NCBI RefSeq assembly: GCF_001598375.1
Contig: NZ_BCYV01000003.1
Coordinates: forward strand, 124,001 to 188,000
DNA: 64,000 bases
From: Novosphingobium capsulatum NBRC 12533
GTDB lineage: Bacteria; Pseudomonadota; Alphaproteobacteria; Sphingomonadales; Sphingomonadaceae
Reading direction: 5' to 3'
Of this stretch, positions 47,346 to 57,932 are shown piece by piece. Numbering within the stretch: position 1 is the first letter of the stretch; every line of letters starts with the position of its first letter. Under the pieces are notes generated by a model. The model was not told the origin of the DNA. It saw only the letters and a list, made by a program, of their open reading frames with translations, and did not search any database. Position numbers and translations under genes: made by a program.

Positions 47346-48187
47346 GCCGGCTGCTTCATCCCTTGCGTGATCTTCTGCGTTTCGGCCTGGGTGGAAGCAG
47401 GGCCGGTGTTGCGCTTGTAGATGCCGCCAAGCCCGCCCTGGCGGGTGAACGCCGGCACATCGCCCTCGCGCTCCACCAGGCCGAACAGCGGGAACAGGCC
47501 GGGGTGGCGGCCCAGGCCACCATAGAGATCGAGGCAGCGATCGAGCCAGTCGCGCAGCGGATCATCGCTGGCCAGCACCGGCGTCTTGCACACCGAAGCG
47601 GTGAACAGGAAGCCGCCCAGGATGCGGTAATCGGCATAGTTGGGGCTGCTCCCGCCCAGCCAGGCGTGCTGGCCGAGGGCAGAGCGCAGCGGCTCCAGCG
47701 CGGCGGAAATGCCGGCCAGGCGGTCTTCCCGGCCGGCCTGGATTTCTTCCAGCTTGCGGCCCAGCATCTTTTCGCGCGAATGGGTGATGTATTCGTGATC
47801 CTGCGGCAGCGACAGGTCGCGGTAGTCGGCGCAGAAGCAGCGCATCCACGGGCCGACGGCAGCACCCCAGAACCAGTGGTCCAGCGCCTTGAGCGTGGCC
47901 GCCACGCTTTCATGCGGGATCAGCAGCGGCCGATCGGGATAAGTCGCATCGAGGTATTCGACGATGCCCCAGCTATCGAGCACCCAGGTGCCATCGTCGA
48001 CGATCGCGGGCAGGCGCTCGGTCTTGCCGCCGGTGCGCTCGAGGATGCCAGTGAACCCGCCGGGCACGACATCAAGATCAAAGCCCTTGTGTTTCAGGGC
48101 ATATTTGGTGGCCCAGACGAACGGACTGATCGTGGCGCCGGTGGATATGGCCAGGTCGTAGAACGTGATCTTGTTGTCTTGTGCCAT
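47342..48187 (-). CDS. ligE: LigE-type glutathione-dependent beta-aryl etherase
   Basis: The 281-residue glutathione S-transferase-family protein matches the LigE/LigP beta-etherases of sphingomonads in length and throughout its sequence. Visible signatures are ITFYDLAISTGATISPFVW, TKYALKHKGFDLDVVPGGFT, GILERTGGKTERLPAIVDDG and LSLPQDHEYITHSREK. These enzymes use glutathione to split the beta-O-4 ether of lignin dimers after alpha-oxidation, with set stereochemistry. The symbol is by family resemblance; LigP is the main alternative. AGGAGAGG precedes the ATG at 48187. It lies just downstream of the LigM-like gene, with a terminator between. No ligD, ligF or ligG is in the window. Confidence 0.88.
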   Translation of the reverse strand: MAQDNKITFYDLAISTGATISPFVWATKYALKHKGFDLDVVPGGFTGILERTGGKTERLPAIVDDGTWVLDSWGIVEYLDATYPDRPLLIPHESVAATLKALDHWFWGAAVGPWMRCFCADYRDLSLPQDHEYITHSREKMLGRKLEEIQAGREDRLAGISAALEPLRSALGQHAWLGGSSPNYADYRILGGFLFTASVCKTPVLASDDPLRDWLDRCLDLYGGLGRHPGLFPLFGLVEREGDVPAFTRQGGLGGIYKRNTGPASTQAETQKITQGMKQPA

Positions 48188-48255
48188 GGCGGCATCCTCT
48201 CCTTGGTTGCCACGATCATGCCATGAATTGTTAGCAAGGCAAACAAAATATCCGC

Positions 48256-48298
48256 CCAAAAAGAAAGCGCCGGCCTCCGTCGGGAGGAGGCCGGCGCC
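48256..48298 (-). terminator. Intrinsic terminator after the LigM-like gene
   Basis: Read leftward, a perfect 12-bp stem (48298-48287 with 48279-48268) is followed by TTTCTTTTT. It separates the LigM-like and LigE-like transcription units. Confidence 0.88.
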
Positions 48299-48323
48299 CG
48301 CACCAGGGATCGCTCCCTCGCGC

Positions 48324-49712
48324 TTACTTTTGCGTGCGCCAGCCCTCGGCATAGGCGTCGCGCGCCACTTCGGAATAGGGCACGGGGCTGACCACGGCCT
48401 TGATTTCGGTCTGCACGTGCGGCTCTACGGTGGGCTTGGTGGTGCCGCCATGGGGCTCGCCCCACAGCAGGCTGACTTCGCCGCCGATGGTTTCGTGGCC
48501 CTTGTCCATCATCGCCAGCGTCAGGAACTTGCCCTCGTTGGCCGAATAGCCGATCCAGGTCGACAGGCCGACCCGCTGCCCGTCCTTGAGCACCTGGTCG
48601 AACGGATGCATGGCATAGACCGCGCTGGGATATTCCATGAACTTGGCGCGATCGCCCTTGCTCAGCGCCGAAGACTGCACGCGCATCACGTCTTCGTTGT
48701 CGAGCGCCAGGGTCACCTTGGTGCGATGGTTGCCGGCAGCGTGCATCTTTTCCAGCGCGGCGCGGCCGATGAAATCGTGGTCGAACTTGACGAACGGACC
48801 ATAGCCCAGGTCCCACGGCGTGGTGTAATAGCCTTCAACCGTTTCAGGCACATAGCTGCCGCCGACCGAGCACTTGGCTTCATAGGAATTGGCCGAGAGC
48901 CACTCGCGATAGGGCGCCAGCGCCTCGCCGGTGTAGATCGCCGGCAGCGGGGAGGGGATCCAGCCCGATTCCAGCGTGTTGGACGAATAGGCGCGGCCGC
49001 CGACCAGGGCCATGCCGAATTCCTTGCCGGCTTCGACCAGCGCAGCGTGCACCGCGCCATAGTCTTCCCAGGGGCCGAACAGTTCAAATCCCGGCTGGCC
49101 GGCCATGCCATGGCGCAGCGCGCGCACGTCCTTGCCGCCGATGGTCATGCGCGTCATGTGGAAGAACTTGAGTTCGGGCGGGGTCTTGCCCGTGGCCTTC
49201 TCGATGATCTTCATCGCGTTGGGGCCCTGGATCTGGAAGCGATAGCTGTTGCGCTTGCCATCGTTGCGCATCGCCCAGCGCTCGTCGCGCTCCACCGTCA
49301 CGTTCCAGTTGCCGGTGGCGGCATGGTATTCCACCCACTCGATCGTGGGGGCGCGGCCAACCAGGTTGAACTCGTTCTCGTCCAGGTAGAACAGGATCAC
49401 GTCGCCGATGACATAGCCATCGGGGGTGACCGGCACGAACTGCTTGGCGCGATCGGGCTGGAAGTTCTTGAAAGTGTTGATGCCCAGGTATTCCAGCATC
49501 TTGAACGCGTCGGGCCCGCGCACGGCCAGGTCCACCATGTGGTACGACTGGTTATACAGCACAGCGGTGTGGCCCCATGCCCACTGCTCCGCCCGCCAGT
49601 TGGAATATTCGGCAGGCACGCCGGGATAGACGTTGGGGCCGACCTGCTGGTTACGCAGGAAATCGACCAGGTTGGCTTGCGCGCCAATCACGTTGGCCAG
49701 GTTTTGGGTCAT
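48324..49712 (-). CDS. Tetrahydrofolate-dependent aromatic O-demethylase (LigM/DesA family)
   Basis: The 462-residue GcvT-fold protein moves the methyl group of methoxylated aromatic acids to tetrahydrofolate. It carries the hallmarks of vanillate demethylase LigM and syringate demethylase DesA: NVYPGVPAEYSNWRAEQWAW, KQFVPVTPDGYVIGDVILFY, RALRHGMAGQPGFELFGPW, NTLESGWIPSPLPAIYTG and the C-terminal TTKPTVEPHVQTEIKAVVSP. Products would be protocatechuate, 3-O-methylgallate or gallate with 5-methyl-tetrahydrofolate. I cannot decide vanillate versus syringate from sequence alone, so no symbol is given. The ATG at 49712 follows a GGGAGAG site; two palindromes lie upstream. Confidence 0.92.
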   Translation of the reverse strand: MTQNLANVIGAQANLVDFLRNQQVGPNVYPGVPAEYSNWRAEQWAWGHTAVLYNQSYHMVDLAVRGPDAFKMLEYLGINTFKNFQPDRAKQFVPVTPDGYVIGDVILFYLDENEFNLVGRAPTIEWVEYHAATGNWNVTVERDERWAMRNDGKRNSYRFQIQGPNAMKIIEKATGKTPPELKFFHMTRMTIGGKDVRALRHGMAGQPGFELFGPWEDYGAVHAALVEAGKEFGMALVGGRAYSSNTLESGWIPSPLPAIYTGEALAPYREWLSANSYEAKCSVGGSYVPETVEGYYTTPWDLGYGPFVKFDHDFIGRAALEKMHAAGNHRTKVTLALDNEDVMRVQSSALSKGDRAKFMEYPSAVYAMHPFDQVLKDGQRVGLSTWIGYSANEGKFLTLAMMDKGHETIGGEVSLLWGEPHGGTTKPTVEPHVQTEIKAVVSPVPYSEVARDAYAEGWRTQK

Positions 49713-49760
49713 GACAGGTATCTCTCCCTCGGGCTTTGTCGGCACATTCCATGCCTTAAA

Positions 49761-49791
49761 TTCACTCTGTTGAAAAGTTCACAAACGTGAA
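49761..49791. promoter_or_regulatory. Tandem palindromes upstream of the LigM-like gene
   Basis: TTCACAAACGTGAA (49778-49791) has perfect 5-base arms and matches the site upstream of the MetE-like gene in 13 of 14 positions. A weaker copy, TTCACTCTGTTGAA (49761-49774), lies 17 bases away centre to centre. Both fall 49-79 bases before the start codon, where a promoter is expected. Confidence 0.65.
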
Positions 49792-49874
49792 TTTGCAAAA
49801 AAGTTCGCGTGCCTATCAAAAAAGCCTGTGCCGCGCTCGGTTGACAGGGCTGCCCAAAGTGCTGTGATTGTTCG

Positions 49875-50885
49875 ATGGACCTGTCACGCCGCGCCGCCCT
49901 GTTGGGCCTCTCCGCCCTACCGATGTTCCCGCTTGTGGCTCGCGCCGAGGAAATCTTGCCCGATTCGCCGCCGCGCATGCGGGTGATTGTGGACAACGAC
50001 CTCGCGGGCGATCCCGACGGCCTGTTCGCGCTGGCCCATGCGCTGCGCAGCCCTTCGGCCGACGTGCGCCTCATCGTCGGGTCGCACCTGCATTCGCCCC
50101 GGGACGCCGAGCCCGACGATGGGCATCAGGCCGACAAGGCTGCGGCCAAGGCGCGTGAACTGCTCGACGTGATGGGCATCACCGGGCGCGTGCCCGTAGT
50201 GCGCGGTGCCGAAGGGGCTCTGGGACGGGCCGATCGGCGTGATTCGGCGCAGGCGGTTGCCGCCATCGTGGCGGAAGCAATGCGCAGCGATACCAAGACT
50301 CCGTTGTTCTACACGGCCGGCGCCGGGCTGACCGATCTGACCGCCGCGTTGCGGGCTGAGCCGCGCATTGCGCCGCGTATGACGCTGGTCTGGATCGGGG
50401 GCAGCGAGCACGCAGGCGTCGCGCCGCCGCCGGGCGGAGCGCAGGCGGAATACAACTTCACCATCGATCCGGCAGCGGCGCAGTACGTGTTTGGCGAAAG
50501 CGCCATTCCCATCTGGCAGGTGCCGCGCAATGCCTATCGCCAGATGCTGGTCAGTCTGGCCGAACTGCGCCTGCTGGGGCAAAGCGGCCCGGTCGGCGCG
50601 TGGCTGGTGGCACAGCTGGCGCGGACGCGCCGGGCCGTCGTGCCAATGGGGCTCAATCTTGGCGAGACCTATGCCCTGGGCGATAGCCCGCTGGTGACGC
50701 TGACAGCCCTGCAAAGCGCGTTCGAGCCCGACAGTGCATCGTGCCGCTATCACCTGGCGCCCACGCCGCGGCTGGATGGCCAGGGTGCCTACCTGCCCCG
50801 GCCGGATGGGCGGCCCATGCGCGTCTATGACTGGATCGACACCCGGCTGACCTTTGCCGACATGTTTGCCAAGCTGCACGCCTGA
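49875..50885 (+). CDS. Exported nucleoside hydrolase-like protein
   Basis: The 336-residue protein has a twin-arginine-type N-terminus (DLSRRAALLGLSALPMFPLVARA) and a nucleoside-hydrolase fold. The calcium/aspartate cluster reads VIVDNDLAGDPDGLFALAHA, a variant of the usual D-x-D-x4-D-D pattern with the last Asp replaced by Pro-Asp-Gly. Family enzymes hydrolyse ribonucleosides to base and ribose; related exported proteins act on other N- or O-glycosides. Given the motif change and export signal, the substrate is uncertain. It stands alone, divergent from the LigM-like gene. Confidence 0.82.
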   Translation: MDLSRRAALLGLSALPMFPLVARAEEILPDSPPRMRVIVDNDLAGDPDGLFALAHALRSPSADVRLIVGSHLHSPRDAEPDDGHQADKAAAKARELLDVMGITGRVPVVRGAEGALGRADRRDSAQAVAAIVAEAMRSDTKTPLFYTAGAGLTDLTAALRAEPRIAPRMTLVWIGGSEHAGVAPPPGGAQAEYNFTIDPAAAQYVFGESAIPIWQVPRNAYRQMLVSLAELRLLGQSGPVGAWLVAQLARTRRAVVPMGLNLGETYALGDSPLVTLTALQSAFEPDSASCRYHLAPTPRLDGQGAYLPRPDGRPMRVYDWIDTRLTFADMFAKLHA

Positions 50886-50890
50886 AACGC

Positions 50891-50926
50891 AAAACGGGCC
50901 GGCGCCCCAAAGGCACCGGCCCGTTT
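50891..50926. terminator. Bidirectional terminator between nucleoside hydrolase and atpC
   Basis: A stem of about 15 bp with one wobble pair (50892-50906 with 50912-50926) and an A/T-rich base on each side lies between convergent genes. T-runs are short (TTT rightward, TTTT leftward). Confidence 0.7.
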
Positions 50927-50948
50927 GCACATCCGTGGGATGCGTGCG

Positions 50949-51203
50949 TCAGCCTTCGACGTGTTCGGCCAGAACCGTGAGGCCCTTGGCGTTCACTTCG
51001 GCAAAGCCGCCTTGCACGCGGATTTCTTCCGGCTGGCCGCCCTGCGTGCGATAGACCTTGATCGTGCCGTCCTTGACCGTGGACATGAACGGCGCGTGGC
51101 CTTCGAGAACGCCGAATTCGCCTTCGGTGCCGGGAACGACAACCTGCCACACCGCTTCCGAGCGGACGAGGCGAGCCGGGGTGACGAGTTCAAAGTGGAG
51201 CAT
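50949..51203 (-). CDS. atpC: F1 ATP synthase epsilon subunit (short form)
   Basis: The 84-residue protein matches the N-terminal beta-sandwich of the epsilon subunit ([37 protein letters not shown]). It lacks the C-terminal helical hairpin that in many bacteria inhibits ATP hydrolysis. It couples the gamma shaft to the c-ring. It is the last gene of the operon atpH-A-G-D-C. Confidence 0.95.
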   Translation of the reverse strand: MLHFELVTPARLVRSEAVWQVVVPGTEGEFGVLEGHAPFMSTVKDGTIKVYRTQGGQPEEIRVQGGFAEVNAKGLTVLAEHVEG

Positions 51204-51218
51204 GGGCCGTCTCTACAC

Positions 51219-51326
51219 GCCCCTACCGCGGGCGGGAGGGGCTGGGGGAGGGGCTGTTTGCCGGTTCCGAAGGAGGGCGCCCCTACAGGCCCTCCTCCGA
51301 CCCCTCCCGTGTGCGGGAGGGGAGGA
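51219..51326. repeat. Inverted repeat (family E) between atpD and atpC
   Basis: A GCGGGAGGGGCTGGGGGAGG block (from about 51231) and its inverted counterpart CCCTCCTCCGACCCCTCCCG (from about 51290) can form a long stem-loop in the 132-base gap between atpD and atpC. It may lower downstream expression of the epsilon gene. Confidence 0.8.
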
Positions 51327-51335
51327 TGGTCAAGA

Positions 51336-52817
<1,482 letters not shown>

Positions 52818-53696
52818 TCAAAGCGCTTCGGCGCCGGCGATGATTTCGATGAGTTCGGTGGTGATCGCGGCCTGGCGGCTGCGGTTGTATTGGATGGTCA
52901 GCTTCTTGATCAGCTCGCCGGCGTTGCGCGTGGCATTGTCCATCGCGGTCATCGAGGCGCCCTGTTCGCTGGCCATGTTCTCGATCAGCGCCCCGAACAG
53001 CTGGACACGCAGATAGCGCGGCAGCAGGTCAGCGAGGATCGCTTCCTCGTCGGGTTCATAATCGACCACGGCGCCGCCATCGTTGGCAACGGGCACGGTC
53101 GGGGCCGGCACGGGGATGATCTGCTGGGTGGTGGGGATCTGCACCAGCGCGCTGCGGAACTTGGAATAGATCAGGTGCGCCACGTCGAACTGGCCGGCTT
53201 CGTACATGGCCAGCAGTTCGTTGGCGATCTTTTCCGCTTCGGCAAAGCCGGCCTCGCGCACCACGGTGGTGTCGAACCCACCGGCAATCGCGCTGGGATA
53301 ATCGCGCCGGATCGGGGCGCGGCCCTTGCGGCCGACGAGGTAGAACTTCACCGTCTTGCCCTGGGCAAGCAGTTCCTGCGCCTTGGCCTTGGCGGCCTTG
53401 ACGATGTTGGCGTTGAACGCGCCGCACAGGCCGCGATCGGAATTGGCGACGACCAGCAGGTGAACCTGGTCCTTGCCATTGCCGGCCAGCAGCTTGGGGC
53501 TGCCTTCACCAACCTGCACCTTGCTGGCGAGGCTGGCCATGACACCGGCGAGGCGGCCGGCATAGGGGCGCGCGGCCTCGGCAGCGGCCTGCGCCTTGCG
53601 CAGCTTGGCCGCGGCGACCATCTGCTTGGCCTTGGTGATCTTCTGGGTCGACTTGACCGAGTTGATCCGCAGCTTGAGTTCCTTGAGCGAGGCCAC
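52818..53696 (-). CDS. atpG: F1 ATP synthase gamma subunit
   Basis: The 292-residue central shaft subunit has the two terminal helices that form the coiled coil: N-terminal [20 protein letters not shown] and C-terminal [20 protein letters not shown]. The middle has the Rossmann-like domain ([15 protein letters not shown]). It starts with GTG at 53696, preceded by GGAGA. It lies between atpA and atpD in the usual order. Confidence 0.97.
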   Translation of the reverse strand: MASLKELKLRINSVKSTQKITKAKQMVAAAKLRKAQAAAEAARPYAGRLAGVMASLASKVQVGEGSPKLLAGNGKDQVHLLVVANSDRGLCGAFNANIVKAAKAKAQELLAQGKTVKFYLVGRKGRAPIRRDYPSAIAGGFDTTVVREAGFAEAEKIANELLAMYEAGQFDVAHLIYSKFRSALVQIPTTQQIIPVPAPTVPVANDGGAVVDYEPDEEAILADLLPRYLRVQLFGALIENMASEQGASMTAMDNATRNAGELIKKLTIQYNRSRQAAITTELIEIIAGAEAL

Positions 53697-53764
53697 TCGT
53701 CTATCTCCACTTCATCTCCCCCGGCTGGCCGTGCTGGCCCACCGGGGGGATGAATCATGCGTTA

Positions 53765-55297
<1,533 letters not shown>

Positions 55298-55324
55298 TCA
55301 GCCTTTCGTGCAAACTTTTTGGCT

Positions 55325-55879
55325 TCAGCCCTTCATGGCCTGGGCGAGCGAATTGAGACGGGTGCGGATCGAGCTGTCGATCATCTGGCTGCCGATCTTG
55401 ACGACCAGCCCGCCGAGAATCTCGGGATCGACCGCAGTCTTGAGCTTGATCGACTTGCCGGCGCGGGCAGCGAGCTTTTCCGACAGCGCAGCGATCTGGC
55501 CGTCGTCGAGCGGATGCGCGCTGGTGACATGGGCAGTCACTTCGTTGCGGGCAGCTGCAGCAATCGCGGCATAGGCGCGCGCCACATCGGGCAGGGCGGA
55601 CAGGCGGCGGTTGCCAGCGATCACGCCCAGGAAGTTGGCGGTGAGGGGCGAAACGCCCAGCACCTGGCCAACGGCGGCGATCGCACGGGCGGCGTCTTCG
55701 CGGGCGACCTGCGGATTGCGGATCAGCGCGGCGAAATCAGCCGATTCGCGCAGGGCGTCAGCCAGGCGCTCAAGATCGCCTTCCACGGCCGCAACCAGGC
55801 CCTGTTCATTTGCCAGCTCATAAAGTGCGGAAGCATAACGCCCCGCCAGGCTGGCCGTGATGCCGCTGGAAATCTCCAC
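55325..55879 (-). CDS. atpH: F1 ATP synthase delta subunit
   Basis: The 184-residue peripheral-stalk subunit has the N-terminal helical domain ([20 protein letters not shown]) and the C-terminal signature region ([21 protein letters not shown]). It ties F1 to the b subunits. I chose a GTG at 55879, where homology begins, with AGGGGA nine bases upstream; the frame is open further but upstream sequence is not delta-like. First gene of the F1 operon. Confidence 0.96.
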   Translation of the reverse strand: MEISSGITASLAGRYASALYELANEQGLVAAVEGDLERLADALRESADFAALIRNPQVAREDAARAIAAVGQVLGVSPLTANFLGVIAGNRRLSALPDVARAYAAIAAAARNEVTAHVTSAHPLDDGQIAALSEKLAARAGKSIKLKTAVDPEILGGLVVKIGSQMIDSSIRTRLNSLAQAMKG

Positions 55880-56274
55880 GCGCCTCAGTCCCCTTCGTCC
55901 AAGGATTTCAAGCAAGGCGCATGACGCGCAAAAAATGCACGTGACGGCCCGCAGTCCCGGCGCGCCTAGCAACGTCACCGCCATATGACAAGTCACCAGT
56001 TGGCAGCCTCTGTTAATGGAGGCGCAAACGTATGCGTATCAGCGTGTCGAAACGTCTCAAGCGTGGGACGGCGATGCGGGGAAAGGCGGGCTGAGCCGGG
56101 GAGGGTGATTCGGCCTTCGCGGGAAAGTTTTGACGATTGAGCCGAGGTTGGGCCAACGAGAATGGCTCCCCTCCTCTTCAGAGGAGGAGCTGGGGGTGGT
56201 GCGGAGCCATGCACTACCTTTCCACCACCCCCCGACCCCCTCCTCTGAAGAGGAGGGGGAGAGATGCCCAACGA
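55880..56274. other. Region upstream of the F1 operon
   Basis: These 395 bases between atpH and the protease gene hold the presumed atp promoter and a pair of family A repeats (56166-56259). No gene is evident. Confidence 0.6.
56166..56259. repeat. Palindromic repeat family A, two copies facing each other
   Basis: A slightly diverged plus copy (56166-56201) and a perfect reverse copy (56222-56259) lie 3' of the protease gene and about 290 bases upstream of atpH. Confidence 0.92.
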
Positions 56275-57831
56275 TCAGGGCACCGGCTGGCAGTTGTAGC
56301 GCATGCGTTCGTTGGGTTCTGCGGGCAGCAGCGCGCGGATCGCCTGTTGGGCGTCGCCAAAGCGGCGGGCTTCGGCCTCTCCGGCGCCGCAGGCCGGGGC
56401 CACCACCTTTTGCCGGGCATCGCGCGCCTGGTTCATGGCATCGAGGCCCATCAGGAAGCGTTCGACGGTATAGCTGCGGCTGTCGGGATCGAAGTGGGTG
56501 ACGGCGATGGTATCTTCGCCATTGGGCACCAGCACGCGCGACCAGCCATCGGCGGCCAGGCCATATTGGCTGCGCTGGTTCATGCAGCCGTCCTGGCTCC
56601 AGGTGATCGGCACATCGGTGATGTCTGACACGGTCACGCGGCTGCGCTGGGGATCGAGCACGCAGATGAACTTGCCGGTAGCGGCTTTGCCGCCGGCCGC
56701 CGTGCTCGCCAGGGCATCGGGCGTGCCGCTGGCGGCGGCCACGATATCCTGCGCGCGGTTGTCGATCGACAGCAGGCTGGGCCGCAGTGCCCAGGCCGCC
56801 ACGGTGCCCAGCAGCAGCACCAGGGCGCTGCCGCCGGCGATGCGCGTGGCATTGGCGTTGTCGCGCTGGGCATAGATGAACGCCGCGCCGCCTGCGCCCA
56901 GCGTTGCCACCAGCAGCAGCACGGCAATCGCCATGCCGTTGTCGCGCTGGGTCAAGATCTCGATCTCGGCCTGGCGGCGCGCGGTTTCCAGGGCGCGGGC
57001 GTGGGCATTCTGGCGCGCTTCGTTCTGCGCGGCCTGGCGCGCCTGGTCGCTGGCGGCGCGTTCGCTATCGGCCCGATCGAGATCGGCGATGGAGGTGCAG
57101 GGCAGGTCGCTGGCGTGGGCCTGGACATTGTTCTGCTGCAAAAAGCGCGACAGCTCGCGCATCGAGATGGCGAAGTAGAACGCCGAATCGGTGCTGTTGT
57201 CGCTGACCGTGCCGAACGAGTTGACCCCGACGACGCGGCCGCAGGCATCGAGGAGCGGGCCGCCCGAATTGCCCGCACCGATCGGCGCGGTGTGCAGGAT
57301 CGTGTCGAATTCCTTGGAACTGCGCCCCGCCGAGACATATCCGCGCGTCTTTACCGCCGCCTGGGGGCTGACCAGATCCGACAGCGACAGGCCCTGCGCC
57401 AGATCGACGTTGCCGGGATAGCCCACCGCGCTGACATCGGCGCCATCGCTCACTTGCCCGGCATAGAGCGAAAGCGGCGCGAGCCGGCCGCCGCCCTGGA
57501 TCTTGAGCAAGGCCAGGTCATTACGCGGGGAATAGGCGACCACGCGCGCTTCATAGCCGCCGCGGCCCTGTGGCGGCACGATGCCGGCGATCAGGGTGTC
57601 GTCCTGGCGCAGCGCCTCTACCACGTGGGCATTGGTGACGACATATTCGGGCGTGACGGCAAAACCGCTGCCATGGCCAATCATGGTGGAACTGCGCCCT
57701 TCGGTCTGGACGATCACGACGCGGACGACGCCACGGCTGGCGGCGGCGATGTCGGCCGGATCGGCCAGCGCCGGCAGGGCCGGCACCAGGACGAGGGCAA
57801 CGATGAGCGAGGCGATGAGGCGGCGCAACAT
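56275..57831 (-). CDS. Membrane-anchored trypsin-like serine protease with C-terminal extension
   Basis: The ~518-residue protein has an N-terminal signal (LIASLIVALVLVPALPALA) and a chymotrypsin-fold protease domain with a full triad: His in VVTNAHVVEA, Asp in NDLALLK and Ser in PIGAGNSGGPLL. A helical Gln/Ala-rich stretch follows, then two membrane helices (AIAVLLLVATLGAGGAAFIYA and GGSALVLLLGTVAAWAL) and a ~150-residue C-terminal domain with several Cys. No PDZ domain is visible, unlike DegP-type proteases. This suggests an envelope protease with its own sensor or binding domain. I chose the ATG at 57831; 57843 is possible. Confidence 0.85.
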   Translation of the reverse strand: MLRRLIASLIVALVLVPALPALADPADIAAASRGVVRVVIVQTEGRSSTMIGHGSGFAVTPEYVVTNAHVVEALRQDDTLIAGIVPPQGRGGYEARVVAYSPRNDLALLKIQGGGRLAPLSLYAGQVSDGADVSAVGYPGNVDLAQGLSLSDLVSPQAAVKTRGYVSAGRSSKEFDTILHTAPIGAGNSGGPLLDACGRVVGVNSFGTVSDNSTDSAFYFAISMRELSRFLQQNNVQAHASDLPCTSIADLDRADSERAASDQARQAAQNEARQNAHARALETARRQAEIEILTQRDNGMAIAVLLLVATLGAGGAAFIYAQRDNANATRIAGGSALVLLLGTVAAWALRPSLLSIDNRAQDIVAAASGTPDALASTAAGGKAATGKFICVLDPQRSRVTVSDITDVPITWSQDGCMNQRSQYGLAADGWSRVLVPNGEDTIAVTHFDPDSRSYTVERFLMGLDAMNQARDARQKVVAPACGAGEAEARRFGDAQQAIRALLPAEPNERMRYNCQPVP

Positions 57832-57932
57832 GGCGCAGGTCATTGCCGGGATTTGCTTTGATCGCAAGGCGCGGGATGCGCGCGGGCGGCAAGGATGGCA
57901 TGAAGGGCACAGGAAAAATCACAGGATTGGCC

